Of a DNA stretch of 64,000 nucleotides, positions 52,563 to 61,845 are shown one piece after another. The notes beneath the pieces were generated by a model that searched no databases, had not been told where the DNA came from, and worked only from the letters and a program-made list of their open reading frames with translations. The translations under genes and the position numbers were made by a program. The stretch lies in contig VXVC01000006.1 of NCBI GenBank assembly GCA_009836625.1, forward strand, positions 1 through 64,000, in the 5' to 3' direction. The DNA is from Holophagales bacterium (GTDB taxonomy: Bacteria > Acidobacteriota > Thermoanaerobaculia > Multivoradales > Multivoraceae). Every line of letters begins with the position of its first letter. The stretch's first letter is position 1.

Positions 52563-53393
52563 ATGACGGCAATCGACACCGGCACGAACGAGTTGCTGTG
52601 CGAGTTGGAAGACGGTGTCGCCACCGTGACGCTCAACAAGCCGGACAAGCGAAACGCTCTGGGCGACATCCTGACGCCGGCTCTTCGAAGCATCCTGCTG
52701 ACCCTCGAAGCGGACGAGCGCTGCGGCTCGATCCTGCTCACCGGCGCGGGCAGGGCGTTCTGCGCGGGCGGCGACGTCTCGGGCATGGGATCGAACCGCG
52801 GAAAGGACGGTGAGGCGCCGAAGGCGCCGCCGACGGTCGACGAAGCCGTGGCCAACCTGATCGAGAAGCAGGAATCGCTCACCTTGCGGATGGCGGAGCT
52901 GGACAAGCCGATCGTCGCCGCTCTGCCGGGGCCGGCGGCCGGCGCCGGCCTCTCCATCGCCCTCGCTGCCGACCTCCGCGTCATGGCCGACGACACCTTC
53001 GTCACCACCGCCTTCCGGCGCATCGGGCTGTCCGGCGACTACGGTTCGAGCTGGTTTCTGACCCGCCTCGTGGGTCCCGCCGTGGCGAAGGAGCTCCTGA
53101 TGACCGGCCGGCGCATTCAAGCCGAGGAGTGCCTGAAGCTCGGAATCGTCAACCGGATCGTCCCGTTCGACGACCTGGCGACCGAGGCGCGGGGGCTCGC
53201 ACTGGAGCTGGCCAACGGACCCCGGTCGGCACTCCGCTATATGAAGCGGAACGTGAACCGGGCGGTGCTCGGGAGCCTGCGGGAGTCGCTCGCCACCGAG
53301 GCGGAGGGGATGGTCCGCTCGGTACGGACGGCCGACCACAAGGAGGCCGTACGGGCGTTCATGGAGAAGCGGGAGCCGCGCTTCGAGCGCTGA
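52563..53393 (+). CDS. enoyl-CoA hydratase/isomerase (crotonase family)
   Basis: A 276-aa crotonase fold. Seen: ATVTLNKPDKRNALG, oxyanion-hole GAGRAFCAGGDVSGMG, KPIVAALPGPAAGAGLSIALAADLRVMADD, and RRIGLSGDYGSSWFLTRLVG where the second acid-base residue lies (Asp rather than the usual Glu). It hydrates or isomerises a 2-enoyl-CoA in beta-oxidation-like pathways. The strong AAAGGAGG ribosome site implies high expression. The 3' end is 2 bp from the convergent deacylase gene. Confidence 0.92.
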   Translation: MTAIDTGTNELLCELEDGVATVTLNKPDKRNALGDILTPALRSILLTLEADERCGSILLTGAGRAFCAGGDVSGMGSNRGKDGEAPKAPPTVDEAVANLIEKQESLTLRMAELDKPIVAALPGPAAGAGLSIALAADLRVMADDTFVTTAFRRIGLSGDYGSSWFLTRLVGPAVAKELLMTGRRIQAEECLKLGIVNRIVPFDDLATEARGLALELANGPRSALRYMKRNVNRAVLGSLRESLATEAEGMVRSVRTADHKEAVRAFMEKREPRFER

Positions 53394-53395
53394 GC

Positions 53396-54856
53396 TCAGT
53401 CCGCGTCGACGACGCTCGACCGAATACCCCTGCCAGGAAGGGCGCCTTCGACCAGTTCGCCGTCCCGGACGACGAACACGCCGTCCACCAGTACGTGCGG
53501 AATGCCCGCCGAGGGCAACGCGGGTTCGGCGAAGGTCGCCCGGTCGATCACCGTGTCCGGGTCGAACACCGTGATGTCGGCGTCGGCGCCGACGCTCAGG
53601 CGGCCTTTCCTGCGCATCGCCGGCGCCACGTCCTCGAGCCGGCGGGCCGGCGCCAGGGTCATCTTGCGGAGCGCCTCCATCAGGCTGAGCCGGCCCTCGT
53701 CGCGCGAGTAGCGGCCGAGCACGCGGGCGAAGGTGCCGGCGCCGCGGGGATGGGCTCGGCCGTCGATGTAGCCGACGCCGTCGCTGGCGATCATCACGGC
53801 GGGGTGCGCGATCGCGTCGCCGAGTTCCCGCTCCGGAATGATGTGCGCGATGATCCGCGCCTCCTCGGACGCGGGCAGGGCCCTTCGCTCGTTGAAGCCG
53901 GCCTCGTCCAGGCGCTCGCCGGTGGCGACCCACTCGATGTCGCCGTAGTCCGCGGCCAGCCGTTCCCGCCATCCCGGATCGAAGATCGCGGCGCGGATGT
54001 CGGTCGAGGCCGCGGTGTAGGGGTAGATCTCGGTGGTCACATCGACGCCCCCGGCGGCAGCCCGGTCGATCATCTCGATGACAGTCGGCATCTGCGCCAG
54101 CCCGCTCGAACCGATGTGGACGATATGGACCGAACCGCCGGAGCCGGCCGCGTCGGCGATCATCTCCTGGACGGCGGCGATCGAACTCTCCGGCTCCACC
54201 ACGCCCCCGTACCGGATGTGGGAGAAGACGGTCACCCCCGCCTCGGCCGCGGTCTGGAACATGCGGAAGATCTCGGACCTCGACGCGCCGGGCTGGTACT
54301 GGAGCGGCAGGCCGATGCCCAGCGCTCCCTCGGCCAGGCCGTCCTTGAGGGTCTCCTGTATCGCCTCGACCTGCGCCGCGCTCGCCGCCTCGTAGGTTGC
54401 CGCCTGCTCGTCCTCACCGAACGCCAGCACGCGCGCCGCGCCGTAGGAAGCCGTGGCGCCGAAGTGGATCCGCCAGGAGCCCTCCCGTTCCTCGTACCAC
54501 TCGTCGACCGGGTACGCCCCGCCCTCGAGTTCGAAGGCCGCGGTCACGCCGTCCCGCACCTGGAGGTCGCGGCTGAACGGATCCTGGCCGTGCGCGTGAA
54601 GGTCGACGAAGCCGGGCGCCACGACGTGGCCGGAGACGTCGACGACTTCCGTCCCCTCGAGGCTCTCCGCCGAGATCGCCTGCACCGCGCCGGCGGAGAT
54701 GCCGACGTCCATCACGGCGTCCAGACCCGTCTCCGGGTCCATCACGCGGCCGCCGGCGAGGACGAGGTCGTAGCTGGCGGGCTGGGCAGCGCATGCGAGG
54801 CCGAGAGCGGCCACGGCGAGGACAGCGGCGATCCTGGTCGTGCGAGCGGCGGACAT
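53396..54856 (-). CDS. D-aminoacylase-like amidohydrolase, lipoprotein
   Basis: A 486-aa protein with a lipobox (AALGLAC, Cys22). Metal-binding VDLHAHGQDPF is the first amidohydrolase motif, with the N-terminal beta-sandwich (YDLVLAGGRVMDPETG) before it. HIVHIGSSGL and the late ASDGVGYID Asp motif follow. It belongs to the N-acyl-D-amino-acid deacylase branch. It starts 1 bp after the RND pump stop, so it is the last gene of that operon. It probably hydrolyses D-amino acid derivatives in the periplasm, which is unusual company for a pump. Confidence 0.9.
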   Translation of the reverse strand: MSAARTTRIAAVLAVAALGLACAAQPASYDLVLAGGRVMDPETGLDAVMDVGISAGAVQAISAESLEGTEVVDVSGHVVAPGFVDLHAHGQDPFSRDLQVRDGVTAAFELEGGAYPVDEWYEEREGSWRIHFGATASYGAARVLAFGEDEQAATYEAASAAQVEAIQETLKDGLAEGALGIGLPLQYQPGASRSEIFRMFQTAAEAGVTVFSHIRYGGVVEPESSIAAVQEMIADAAGSGGSVHIVHIGSSGLAQMPTVIEMIDRAAAGGVDVTTEIYPYTAASTDIRAAIFDPGWRERLAADYGDIEWVATGERLDEAGFNERRALPASEEARIIAHIIPERELGDAIAHPAVMIASDGVGYIDGRAHPRGAGTFARVLGRYSRDEGRLSLMEALRKMTLAPARRLEDVAPAMRRKGRLSVGADADITVFDPDTVIDRATFAEPALPSAGIPHVLVDGVFVVRDGELVEGALPGRGIRSSVVDAD

Positions 54857-54857
54857 G

Positions 54858-57800
54858 TCAGGCTCCTACAGCAGGCTCGGCGCCCGCGGGTGGGGCCGCC
54901 GGAGGCTTCGCACCGTGGATCGCCAGTTGGGAACGGAAGTCGTTCAGGATGGCGTAGAGCGACGGCACCAGCAGCAGCGTGATCGCGGTCGCGAACAGGA
55001 CCCCGAAGGCGAGCGACACCGCCATCGGGACCAGGAACTGGGCCTGGAAACTCCGTTCCAGGAGCAGGGGCAGCAGACCCACGAACGTCGTCAGCGAAGT
55101 CAGCACGATCGGCCGGAAGCGGGCGGCGCCGGCATCGTGGATCGCCTGGTGGACCGGCATGCCGATCTGCAGCCGCCGGTTGATGAAGTCGACCATGACC
55201 AGGGAGTCGTTGACGACGACTCCGGTCAGCGCGATCAGGCCGAGCAGCGACAGCATGGTCAGGTTGATGCCGATGATTCGGTGGCCGATCACGGCGCCGA
55301 TCAGTCCGAAGGGGATCGCGCTCATCACGATCAGCGGCTGCAGGTAGGACTTGAAGGGAATCGCGAGCAGCGCGTAGATCACGATCAGCGCCAGACCGAG
55401 GGCCCGGAAGAGGCCTTCGAAGGTCTGGCGCTGCTCCTCCTGCTCGCCCGCGAACGAGAAGTCGACGTCGGGATAGCCCGCGAGGATCGCCGGCAGCACG
55501 TTGGCCTCGAGGTCGCCGACGACCTCGTTCGCGGTCACGACGGCCGGGTCCACGTCCGCCGTGATGTTCAGCACCCGCCGCCGGTCGATCCGCTGGATCG
55601 TCGCGAAACCGCGGCCGAACTCGGCGCGGCCCGCGAAGGAGAACGGGACCTCGGCTCCGGCCGGCGTCCGGATCCGCATGTCCTCGAGCGACGCCAGCGT
55701 CTCCCGCTCGTCGGCCGGGTAGCGCACCATGACCCGCACGTCGTCGCGACCGCGCTGTATGCGCTGCGCCTCGGCGCCGTAGAAACCCTGTCGCACCTGG
55801 CGGCCCAGATCCTCGAGACTGAGGCCCAGCGCTTCCGCCCGCTGGTCGAGCTCCAGCCGGATTTCCCGCTTGCCGGCGCGGAACGAATCCGAGATATCGA
55901 AGACGCCCGGATAGTCGGCTAGACGCGCCTTGATCTCCTCACCCACCGCCCGCAGGTGGTCGAGGTTGCGGCCGGTGAGCTGGACGTCCACGGCCGAGCC
56001 GAAGCTGACCAGACTGGCCGTGTACTCGACTCTGACCGCGTCGGCCACCGGTCCCACCTTGTCGCGCCAGCGACGGGCAACCTCCGTGGCTCGAATCGTC
56101 CGCTCCTGGGAGGACGCGAGTTCGACGTTCACTTCGCCCTGGTGCGGCGCCGCGACCGCCACCTCGAAGTTGGCGGTCGGTCCGCTCGCCTGCTGGAGCG
56201 CGGCGTAGGGCTGCGACCCGACCGTCGCCATCACGTGGCGAAACAGGCCGGCGTGACCCTCGGCCTCCAGCTCGGCTTCCAGTTCGAACGCGGCCGCTTC
56301 GATGCGGCGCACGGCGGCCAGGGTGGTCGATGCCGGCGTCCCCTGCGGCATCGTCAGCAGGACGACCGCGTTGTCGGCCTCGACGTCCGGGAAGAACTCG
56401 AACTTCATCCGGCCCGAGAACACGTAGCCCCCGGTGATGAACAGAACCGCCAGTCCGATGGCAACGGTCGAGTAGCGCCACTCGATCGCCCGCTCGATCA
56501 GCGGCCGGTAGCCGCACTCGATCACCCACTTCATCCGGTTGGCGAAGAAGCCCTGGAAAAGGGCCCAGCCCCAGAGAGACCGTCCACCCTTCCCTTCCTC
56601 GTGCCGGTGGGTCAGGTGGGAGAGGTGGTTCGGCAGCACCAGCATGGACTCGATCAGCGAGAAGGCCAGGCAGCCGATGACGACGAGAGGGATCGTCCTC
56701 GCGATCGCTCCCGACGGGCCTTCGACGGAGTTGATCAGCGGCGAGAACGCGGCCAGCGTGGTGAGGATCGAGAAGGTGACCGGAGTCGCCACCTGGCGCG
56801 CGCCGTCGATCGCGGCACGCGGGCCCGACTTGCCCATCTCGAAGTGGCGGTAGATGTTCTCGCCGACCACGATCGCGTCGTCGACGACGATGCCGAGCAC
56901 GAGGATGAACGCGAACAGGGACATCACGTTGATCGACACGTCGACCAGCGGCAGCAGGCCGAGAGCGCCCATGAAGGACACCGCGATGCCCACGGACACC
57001 CAGAGCGCCAGCCTGAACTTCAGGAACAGCGCCAGCACCAGGAACACGAGCAGCAGACCTAGGCGACCGCTCTCGATCAACACCCGCAACCGGTCCTGCA
57101 GCGGCACCGTGTCATCGAGCCAGGTCGTCATCGACAGGCCGGGCGGCAGCGCCGCCTGGCGTTCCGCGACGAAGCCCTTGACCTGGCGCGCGAGCCGCAA
57201 CGCGCTCTGGTCACCGACGCGGTAGACCTGCACCAGGGCGACCGGCCGGCCGTCGAACCGCGACGTCACATCGGTCTCGGCGAAGCCGTCCCTCACCTCC
57301 GCTATGTCGCCGAGAACCAGGCGGCTGCCGTCGGGCCGGGCTCGCAGGACGATGTCGCTGAACTCGGCGCCGCGGTACGCCTGGCCCATCGTGCGCAGGA
57401 GGATCTCGCCGCCCCGCGCCCGGACCGCGCCGCCCGGCAGGTCGACCGACGAGCGGCGGACGGCCAGTACGACCTCATCGAAGGTGAGGCCGTACTGTCG
57501 CAGGGTGTCCTCGGACACCTCGATCGAGATCTCGTACGGCCGCACCGCATCGAGTTCCACCTGGGTGATGTCCGGCAGGTCGGAAAGCCCCTCCCGGACC
57601 TCCTCCGCGACCGCCTTGAGCGCCCTCTCCTCCACGTCGCCGTAGATGGCGACCGTGATCACCCGCCGTCGGATCAGCGCCTCCTGGATGATCGGTTTCT
57701 CGGTCTCCACCGGAAAGGTCGTGATCGCGTCGATCCGCGACTTGACCTCGTCCAGTACCTCGCGGGTATCCGCGTCCGTTTCCAGTTCGATGACCACCGT

Positions 57801-58070
57801 GCCGGAACCTTCGGCGGCCGTGGACCGGATCGTGTCGACTCCCTCCAGGTCCTGTACCGCTTCCTCGATCCGCAGGCACACGCCCTGTTCGACCTCCTCG
57901 GGCGCCGCGCCGAGGTAGGGAACGTTGACCGTGATGCTCTGGGTCTCCATGCTCGGAAAGACCTCGATCGGGATTCCGGTCAGGGCAAGCACGCCCCAGG
58001 CCACGATCAGCACCATCAACAGGTTCGCCGCTACCCCGTTGCGGGCGAACCAGGCGATCATCCCGCTCAT
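54858..58070 (-). CDS. RND-family efflux pump inner-membrane subunit
   Basis: 1070 aa from ATG 58070 (ATGA overlap with the adaptor stop; the track ORF starts too early). AcrB-like plan: first TM (NGVAANLLMVLIVAWGVLAL), periplasmic porter domain with FPSMETQSITVNVPYLGAAPEEVEQGV, TM4 acidic pair in GIVVDDAIVVGENIYRH, a second porter domain, and C-terminal helices (LTGVVVNDSLVMVDFINRR). It extrudes drugs or metabolites using the proton gradient. Encoded between the adaptor and the deacylase lipoprotein in one operon. Confidence 0.94.
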   Translation of the reverse strand: MSGMIAWFARNGVAANLLMVLIVAWGVLALTGIPIEVFPSMETQSITVNVPYLGAAPEEVEQGVCLRIEEAVQDLEGVDTIRSTAAEGSGTVVIELETDADTREVLDEVKSRIDAITTFPVETEKPIIQEALIRRRVITVAIYGDVEERALKAVAEEVREGLSDLPDITQVELDAVRPYEISIEVSEDTLRQYGLTFDEVVLAVRRSSVDLPGGAVRARGGEILLRTMGQAYRGAEFSDIVLRARPDGSRLVLGDIAEVRDGFAETDVTSRFDGRPVALVQVYRVGDQSALRLARQVKGFVAERQAALPPGLSMTTWLDDTVPLQDRLRVLIESGRLGLLLVFLVLALFLKFRLALWVSVGIAVSFMGALGLLPLVDVSINVMSLFAFILVLGIVVDDAIVVGENIYRHFEMGKSGPRAAIDGARQVATPVTFSILTTLAAFSPLINSVEGPSGAIARTIPLVVIGCLAFSLIESMLVLPNHLSHLTHRHEEGKGGRSLWGWALFQGFFANRMKWVIECGYRPLIERAIEWRYSTVAIGLAVLFITGGYVFSGRMKFEFFPDVEADNAVVLLTMPQGTPASTTLAAVRRIEAAAFELEAELEAEGHAGLFRHVMATVGSQPYAALQQASGPTANFEVAVAAPHQGEVNVELASSQERTIRATEVARRWRDKVGPVADAVRVEYTASLVSFGSAVDVQLTGRNLDHLRAVGEEIKARLADYPGVFDISDSFRAGKREIRLELDQRAEALGLSLEDLGRQVRQGFYGAEAQRIQRGRDDVRVMVRYPADERETLASLEDMRIRTPAGAEVPFSFAGRAEFGRGFATIQRIDRRRVLNITADVDPAVVTANEVVGDLEANVLPAILAGYPDVDFSFAGEQEEQRQTFEGLFRALGLALIVIYALLAIPFKSYLQPLIVMSAIPFGLIGAVIGHRIIGINLTMLSLLGLIALTGVVVNDSLVMVDFINRRLQIGMPVHQAIHDAGAARFRPIVLTSLTTFVGLLPLLLERSFQAQFLVPMAVSLAFGVLFATAITLLLVPSLYAILNDFRSQLAIHGAKPPAAPPAGAEPAVGA

Positions 58071-59236
58071 CGCGCGCTCCCGCGGGTACCGGTGGGCGCG
58101 GGCTCCGGTTGCGGCGTCACCCGCATGCCGTCGACCGCACTCTCGAGAATCGTGAGACTGATCCGGTCTCCCGCCGACAGGCCGTCGGAGACGATGACGA
58201 CCTCCGGGTCCGCCCGCAGGATCCCGACCTGGCGCAGGACCAGCCTGCCCTCCTCGACCAGCCACACCCGGTCCGCTCCCACCAGCGCCCCGCGCGGCAC
58301 CTGGAACACGGATTCCACCGATCGGCCGACCACTTCCGCGTCCACGAACAGGCCCACCGACAGCGGCGGCCGGTCCCCGGACCCCTGGTACGGATCATCC
58401 ACCCGCGCGATCAGGTTCACCATACGGGTCGCCGGGTCGATCTCGCCGCCGACGCGCGCGATCCGGCCCTCCCACTCGTGCCGGCCGCCGGCGAACTGCG
58501 CTCGCAGCAGCACCCGGGGCCCGAAGTCACCCAGCTCGCTGCCGAGCGGCAGGTCGAGGAACGCGAGTTCCGAGTCGGGCACCGGCAGGACGACCTCGGC
58601 GGCGTCCACCGCGTAGATCGTGGCCAGCGGCACGCCGCGGTTCACGAACTCGCCGCGGTCGACCCTCTTCGCGCGCAGCCTGCCGGCAAAGGGCGCTCGG
58701 ATGGCGGTCCGGTCGAGGTCCAGTTCGGCGCGCCTCTTGTTGGCGAGCGCCGCCTCCACCTGCGCCCTCGCCTCGGCCAACTGGGGCTGGCGCAGCACCA
58801 GCGGCCCCGGCTCACCGTCGGCTCCGAGTTCTTCCCACTCTTCGCGGGCGACATCGGCCTCCGCCTGCTCCCGAGCCAGCCCCACTCCCGCCTGCGCGAG
58901 CGCGGCCCGGGCGCTCGCCACCGCCAGTTCGTAGTCGCGCCGGTCAAGCCGCAGCAGGACCTCGCCGGGATCGAAGAAGCCGCCGACCTCGAAGCTCTCC
59001 GACGTCCAGACGATCGTGCCCGCGACCTCCGAGACCAGGTCCGCCTCGGTCACCGGAATGACCGACCCCTGCGAACGAACGCCCAGGTCGACTTGAGTCG
59101 GCGTAACGGTCAGGACGCGGACCGGCGGCGGCGCGATCTCGCGCGGCGCCGTCTCGACCACCGGCCTGGACCGAACCAGAGCGACGACCACCAGAGCGGC
59201 CACCGCCAGAATCGCGGCCGGCAGGGCCCACTTCAT
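58067..59236 (-). CDS. RND periplasmic adaptor (membrane fusion) subunit
   Basis: 389 aa from ATG 59236, or GTG 59239 one codon earlier. An N-terminal membrane anchor (WALPAAILAVAALVVVALVRS) is followed by a lipoyl/beta-barrel/hairpin layout: GTIVWTSESFEVGGFFDPGEVLLRLDRRDYELAV, a coiled-coil hairpin (ALAQAGVGLAREQAEADVAREEWEELG), and TAIRAPFAGRLRAKRVDRGEFVNRG. It bridges the inner-membrane pump and the TolC-like channel. It sits 5 nt after the TolC-like stop. Confidence 0.93.
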   Translation of the reverse strand: MKWALPAAILAVAALVVVALVRSRPVVETAPREIAPPPVRVLTVTPTQVDLGVRSQGSVIPVTEADLVSEVAGTIVWTSESFEVGGFFDPGEVLLRLDRRDYELAVASARAALAQAGVGLAREQAEADVAREEWEELGADGEPGPLVLRQPQLAEARAQVEAALANKRRAELDLDRTAIRAPFAGRLRAKRVDRGEFVNRGVPLATIYAVDAAEVVLPVPDSELAFLDLPLGSELGDFGPRVLLRAQFAGGRHEWEGRIARVGGEIDPATRMVNLIARVDDPYQGSGDRPPLSVGLFVDAEVVGRSVESVFQVPRGALVGADRVWLVEEGRLVLRQVGILRADPEVVIVSDGLSAGDRISLTILESAVDGMRVTPQPEPAPTGTRGSAR

Positions 59237-59241
59237 CACGA

Positions 59242-60756
59242 TCAGGGTCCCCCGCTCGCAGCCGGCGCGCCCGGTTCCTCGTAGACGCCGCCGCCCAGCG
59301 CCAGGATCAGATCCGTCCGCGACTCCAGTTGCTGGCGGCGAGCCGCCAGCAACTGGCTCTCCGACTGGAAGGACGTCCGCTGACTGTCGAGCACCTGCAG
59401 GTAGCCGACGAGCCCTTCCCGGTAGCGGCCCTCCGCCAGGCGTTCGGCTTCCCGGCTCTCGGTCGCGGCTCGCTCGAGCGCGGCCGTCCTGTCCTCGAGC
59501 ATGCGTTCGGCCGCGAGGCCCGACTCGACTTCGGCGAAAGCCTGAAGCGTCGTCTGCAGCCAGTTCGCTTCCGCGGCGCCCAGTCCGGCTTCCACCAGGT
59601 CGCGCCCGGCGCGCAGACGACCCCCGGAAAGCAGGGGCTGGAGCAGGCCGGCGGCGAGACTCCAGACCGAGAAGTCTCCGTCCAGCAGGTCCCGGAGCTC
59701 GCCACTCGACGTGCCCGCCGACCCGTTCAGCGTGAAGCTCGGATAGAGCGCCCGGTGGGCGGCGCGGAGCCGCTCCGAGGCCGCCACCGCCCGGTACTCC
59801 GCCGCCCGCAGATCCGGGCGTCGCGCCAGCAGGGTGGCCGGAACTCCGGTTTCCGGCAGGGGTGGAAGCTCGGGCAGCCCCATGGCCGCCTCGATCTCAC
59901 CGGAGGGATAGCGGCCGAGCAGGACCTCCATCTGCCGGCGCAGTCCGTCGAGGGTTTGCCGCTGCGCCGCCAGCGAGGCCTCCACCGTCGCAACCTGGGT
60001 TCGGGCCTGCCGCACCTCGAGCGCCGTCGCGACACCGCGCCGGTAGCGGGCCTCGACCCGATCGCGCGTCCGTTCGCGGCTGGCCAGGGTTCGCTCGGCC
60101 AGTTCCACCTGCTGCACCGCCTCGACCGTGCCGAAGTACACCTTCGCGAGTTGACCGGCGATCGAAAGCCGGGCGCCGTCGAGATCAGCGGAGGAAGCGG
60201 CCGCCTCGGCAAGCGAGGCAGCGGTCAGCGCGCCGAGGCGGTCCCACAGGTCGACCTCCCAGCGGACGTTGAGCGCCAGACCATAGGACGTGAAGGCGAA
60301 GCTCCGCACGCCGCCGGGCTCGAAGCCTGGAATGGGAATCGGGATCGCTTCGGTGAGCCCGCTCTGTGCCGTGTTCTGCTTGCGCCGTCCGGGATCGAGC
60401 GCCGCTTCCACCTCGGGGTTGCGCGCCGCGCCGTCGAGCCGGGCCTGCGCCAGCGCGACATCGACGTTCAGGGCGGCGGCGCGGAGGCTGGAATTATGCT
60501 CCAGTCCCTCTACGATCAACCGGGAAAGCAGCGGATCACCGAACGCCGTCCACCACTCCGCGTCGACGGAACCAGTCTCTCTCCCTGGTTCCGGAGCACG
60601 TGTCTCACCGCCGTAGCCAGCCGGCGCCGGCGCCTCGAGCTCCGGTGTCCGAGCTCCGCTGCAGGCCAGCAGAGCCAGCGCGCCGGCCGCAAGAATCCGG
60701 AACCGCCAGACCCTGCGCTGGCCAGACGCGGCCCTGGAGTATCGGGGAACGCTCAT
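59242..60756 (-). CDS. TolC-family outer-membrane efflux lipoprotein (NodT type)
   Basis: 504 aa. ATG 60756 gives a short signal peptide and lipobox (ALALLAC, Cys32); ATG 60771 is too close (3 nt) to the TAGTCT -10 candidate. Long helical OEP repeats are visible: SLAEAAASSADLDGARLSIAGQLAKVYFGTVEAVQQVELAERTL, and the second repeat VEAGLGAAEANWLQTTLQAFAEVESGLAAERML. Lipid-anchored, NodT-like. It is the first gene of the RND operon. Confidence 0.93.
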   Translation of the reverse strand: MSVPRYSRAASGQRRVWRFRILAAGALALLACSGARTPELEAPAPAGYGGETRAPEPGRETGSVDAEWWTAFGDPLLSRLIVEGLEHNSSLRAAALNVDVALAQARLDGAARNPEVEAALDPGRRKQNTAQSGLTEAIPIPIPGFEPGGVRSFAFTSYGLALNVRWEVDLWDRLGALTAASLAEAAASSADLDGARLSIAGQLAKVYFGTVEAVQQVELAERTLASRERTRDRVEARYRRGVATALEVRQARTQVATVEASLAAQRQTLDGLRRQMEVLLGRYPSGEIEAAMGLPELPPLPETGVPATLLARRPDLRAAEYRAVAASERLRAAHRALYPSFTLNGSAGTSSGELRDLLDGDFSVWSLAAGLLQPLLSGGRLRAGRDLVEAGLGAAEANWLQTTLQAFAEVESGLAAERMLEDRTAALERAATESREAERLAEGRYREGLVGYLQVLDSQRTSFQSESQLLAARRQQLESRTDLILALGGGVYEEPGAPAASGGP

Positions 60757-60774
60757 CGGCTGCACCAACACGCG

Positions 60775-60780
60775 AGACTA
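60775..60780 (-). promoter_or_regulatory. -10 hexamer TAGTCT for the RND operon
   Basis: TAGTCT on the minus strand lies 18 nt before ATG 60756, predicting a leader of about 10 nt. No clear Shine-Dalgarno sequence. Confidence 0.3.
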
Positions 60781-60824
60781 CTTGAGGCGTTGGAACCTGA
60801 GGCACTGGCCGGGGATCGATCATG

Positions 60825-60830
60825 TAGCGT
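60825..60830 (+). promoter_or_regulatory. -10 hexamer TAGCGT for the amidase gene (putative leaderless)
   Basis: TAGCGT ends 6 nt before ATG 60837; the gap is cgattc and contains no ribosome-binding site. Confidence 0.4.
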
Positions 60831-60836
60831 CGATTC

Positions 60837-61835
60837 ATGTCCGGACCCGACTTCAAACGCGACTTGATCGAGGCCGCTGTTCGCGACAACGAGGCCGCCG
60901 GCCCCTCGTCGCCCGGCGCGCGCGACGAGGCGGACGCCGGGCGGGTCCGCCGGCAGCGCAGGGCCTCTCGATGGAGCCTCCTGCTGCTTCTTCCCGTCGC
61001 GGCTGCCGCCGCCCTCGGGTACCTGGAACTGAATCGCCCGGAGCCGCCCCCCCCGCCCGAAGCAGAGGTGGTTGGGGGCCCCGAGGTACCCGAGATCCGC
61101 TTCACCGGCCCACCGGAGGCCGTCGACGTGAGCGTCTTCCCGCTGCCCGTGGAGCGAATCGTGCTCGACCCCGGCCACGGCGGCTCCTCACCCGGCACGG
61201 CCGCCGATGGTCTGACCGAGAAGGCCCTCGCCCTCGACATCGCCTACCGGCTGCGCAACCTGCTGGACGACCGCTTCCTGGTCGCGATGACCCGGGAGGC
61301 CGACATGAACGTCGCCCTCGACCGTCGCACCCTGATCGCCAACCGCGCGGGCGCCGACGTGTTCGTTTCGATCCACGTGAACTGGTTGCCGGCGAACAGG
61401 GCCTGCGGTGTCGAGACCTACTATCTCGGCCCCACCGACGACCCCGAGCTTTCCGCGCTTGCCGAGCGCGAGAACTCGGAGGCCCAGGGCTACTCCCTCG
61501 GCGACCTGCGCCGGTTTCTCGACGGGGTGTACGCGCAGGCCCGGCAGGACGACAGCCGGGCGCTGGCGACGGCGATTCAGGAGTCGCTCTACGGACGCTT
61601 GCGGTCCGAGAACCCCGACCTGCAGGACCGCGGCGTCAAGTCAGCGCCCTTCGTGGTCCTGATCGGGGCCGAGATGCCGGCGATACTGGCCGAGGTTTCC
61701 TGCCTCTCCGACGCGAAAGAGGTCGAGCGGTTGCGGGACGAGAACTACCTCCAGTCCATCGCCGAAGCGCTGGACGCGGGCATCCAGAGCTACGCCGAGT
61801 CTCTGCAGGCCACGGCTAAGCTCACCGGCGCCTGA
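60837..61835 (+). CDS. N-acetylmuramoyl-L-alanine amidase (Amidase_3), membrane-anchored
   Basis: 332 aa with a cytosolic N-terminal segment and one TM helix (SLLLLLPVAAAAALGYLEL, ~45-63). The amidase domain has IVLDPGHGG (first Zn His), EKALALDIAYRLRNLLDD with the ligand Glu, VFVSIHVNW (second His) and the terminal AEVSCLSDAKEVERL with the catalytic Glu. It cleaves the peptide stem from muramic acid in periplasmic peptidoglycan, as AmiA/B/C do in cell division. The MamK-like actin gene follows 10 bp downstream, so the two are probably co-transcribed. Confidence 0.92.
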   Translation: MSGPDFKRDLIEAAVRDNEAAGPSSPGARDEADAGRVRRQRRASRWSLLLLLPVAAAAALGYLELNRPEPPPPPEAEVVGGPEVPEIRFTGPPEAVDVSVFPLPVERIVLDPGHGGSSPGTAADGLTEKALALDIAYRLRNLLDDRFLVAMTREADMNVALDRRTLIANRAGADVFVSIHVNWLPANRACGVETYYLGPTDDPELSALAERENSEAQGYSLGDLRRFLDGVYAQARQDDSRALATAIQESLYGRLRSENPDLQDRGVKSAPFVVLIGAEMPAILAEVSCLSDAKEVERLRDENYLQSIAEALDAGIQSYAESLQATAKLTGA

Positions 61836-61845
61836 GGCCGGAAGT

